This document shows, in pieces, positions 17,609 through 18,315 of a stretch of 18,315 nucleotides of DNA; within the stretch, counting starts at the first letter, position 1, and every line of letters starts with the position of its first letter. The stretch is from NCBI GenBank assembly GCA_902459845.2, contig CABPSV020000128.1, positions 9,136-27,450 of the forward strand, written 5' to 3'. A model generated the notes under the pieces. That model made no database searches, had not been told where the DNA came from, and was given only the letters and a program-made list of their open reading frames with translations. The position numbers and the translations under genes were made by a program. The DNA is from Hepatocystis sp. ex Piliocolobus tephrosceles. Its lineage: Eukaryota > Apicomplexa > Aconoidasida > Haemosporida > Plasmodiidae.

Positions 17609-18050
17609 TACTAGTATTATTATTATTACTATTTTCATTAGTAATAAAATATTCTTCGTATATATTAATACTATTATTTTTATTTATAATTTTAGTTGTT
17701 TCATTCATTAATGTTTTTAAAGTATTTATTAAATTTATATCTTTATCTAATCTTTTAATATATTTTATTTTATTTTGATGATCACTTATATCTATATCTT
17801 TAGCCCAACCACCTTCATTATGATAAAAAAATTTATTTTCTAATTTTAAACTTTCTATATTTACATACTGTTCACTATATTTTTTTATATTCTCATCGTT
17901 ATAATAAATATTTTCTTTGTGCATAAACTTTTTTTTTAATTCTTCGTTTGGTTCTATTCTTCCTATAACATGGCTTTTAGTTTTTGTAAAATTGCATGCC
18001 TTCCCTATTTCACTTTGTTTTTTTGTGTAACAGTAATAGTAGTCGATCAT
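16080..18050 (-). CDS. Axonemal outer-arm dynein intermediate chain 2 (DNAI2/IC2-type WD40 protein)
   Basis: This is a complete single-exon protein of 656 residues (human DNAI2 is about 600). It is a structural subunit of the outer dynein arm that assembles with heavy chains on flagellar axonemes; in Plasmodium only the male gamete has these. From ATG 18050 the protein opens IDYYYCYTKKQSEIGKACNF, matching the family start VYVKKRSEFGKQCNF. Then come EGGWAKDIDI (79-88) and NNSINIYEEYF (125-135), close to the family EGGWPKDV and NNAIDIYEEYF. WD repeats fill about 195-590, with landmarks GSYDGTINLWDLR, NDGLCLVWDIRN, GTDEGYILS, FNIWSED and RKDGYLDIWN. FERESKREKNLE (about 605) matches the family's C-terminal FERETRREKILE. 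Two parasite-specific insertions are an Asn run (about 140-165) and an SATSAI repeat (about 387-417). The frame continues upstream into the 14-bp array, but homology begins exactly at this Met. Stop: TAG at 16080-16082. Confidence 0.93.
16800..16893 (-). repeat. Coding 18-bp repeat (SATSAI) inside the dynein chain
   Basis: About five 18-base units encode Ser-Ala-Thr-Ser-Ala-Ile with some Pro substitutions. They form part of a loop inserted between WD blades, so the fold can tolerate them. Confidence 0.85.
17561..17606 (-). repeat. Coding (ATT/AAT)n run encoding poly-Asn
   Basis: A pure trinucleotide run encodes about 14 Asn, flanked by further Asn/Ser/Thr. It separates the N-terminal family region from the WD40 domain in the dynein chain. 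Poly-Asn insertions of this sort are common in Plasmodium proteins. Confidence 0.9.
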
Positions 18051-18061
18051 GGTAAAAATGT

Positions 18062-18315
18062 GTATAACTGGCAATGTATAACTGGCAATGTATAACTGGC
18101 AATGTATAACTGACAATGTATAACTGGAAATGTATAACTGGAAATGTATAACTGACAATGTATAACTGACAATGTATAACTGGAAATGTATAACTGGAAA
18201 TGTATAACTGACAATGTATAACTGGAAATGTATAACTGGAAATGTATAACTGACAATGTATAACTGACAATGTATAACTGGAAATGTATAACTGGAAATG
18301 TATAACTGACAATGT
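18062..18315 (-). repeat. 14-bp tandem array upstream of the dynein chain gene, running off the window
   Basis: Eighteen units of period exactly 14 are visible, with no length variation. Three variants exist, with core CTGGCAATG (C), CTGACAATG (D) or CTGGAAATG (E) on the plus strand. The order away from the gene is CCC then DEEDDEE, DEEDDEE, D, i.e. a seven-unit (98-bp) super-repeat. The array starts about 12 bases upstream of the ATG at 18050. It has no stop codon in any minus-strand frame, so it yields spurious ORFs. Confidence 0.9.

Noticed and set aside
18010..18312. Repeat protein with a 14-residue period encoded by the 14-bp array.
   Set aside because: All three minus frames give equivalent ORFs, as expected of a stop-free tandem repeat. 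The dynein family N-terminus begins at 18050.
18062..18315. CRISPR array.
   Set aside because: There are no spacers, the units are contiguous 14-mers, and the genome is eukaryotic.

Overview
This is nuclear DNA of an apicomplexan, almost certainly a malaria parasite (Plasmodium). The grounds are very high A+T, many A/T homopolymers of 20 to 48 bases, (TA)n tracts, intergenic gaps of 1 to 2 kb, short GT-AG introns, proteins full of Asn/Lys/Asp repeats, and a familiar gene order. Ribosomal protein eL21, NAC-beta/BTF3 and PRMT1 are consecutive, as I recall from P. falciparum chromosome 14. The species cannot be fixed by eye. The extreme A+T argues against the P. vivax/P. knowlesi clade.

Layout: a plus-strand gene for a 1080-residue repeat-rich protein of unknown function (533-3775) converges on five minus-strand genes. 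These are an HGH1-like armadillo-fold protein (4614-6088, modelled here with three exons), eL21 (7791-8276), the nascent-polypeptide-associated complex beta subunit (10500-11126), PRMT1 (13328-14533) and an axonemal outer-arm dynein intermediate chain of the DNAI2/IC2 type (16080-18050). The right edge is a 14-bp tandem array running out of the window directly upstream of the dynein gene.

How the genes work together: HGH1 (a cofactor for folding eEF2 in yeast and human), eL21 (large ribosomal subunit) and NAC-beta (on nascent chains at the tunnel exit) all serve translation. PRMT1 methylates arginines in histones and RNA-binding proteins. The dynein chain belongs to the male-gamete flagellum, the only flagellated stage. 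I see no evidence of a polycistronic unit. Each gene has its own large flanks, and the clustering may be chance conserved by synteny.

The intergenic DNA is mostly homopolymers and microsatellites, with a few patches of more complex or GC-richer sequence that are reported as findings. No rRNA, tRNA, snoRNA, CRISPR array or mobile element could be supported. The least expected points are a probable small third exon of the HGH1 gene, a 98-bp higher-order organisation of the 14-bp array, a 23-bp degenerate repeat beside a cluster of GTAC sites upstream of eL21, and a (UG)n tract just after the PRMT1 stop codon.
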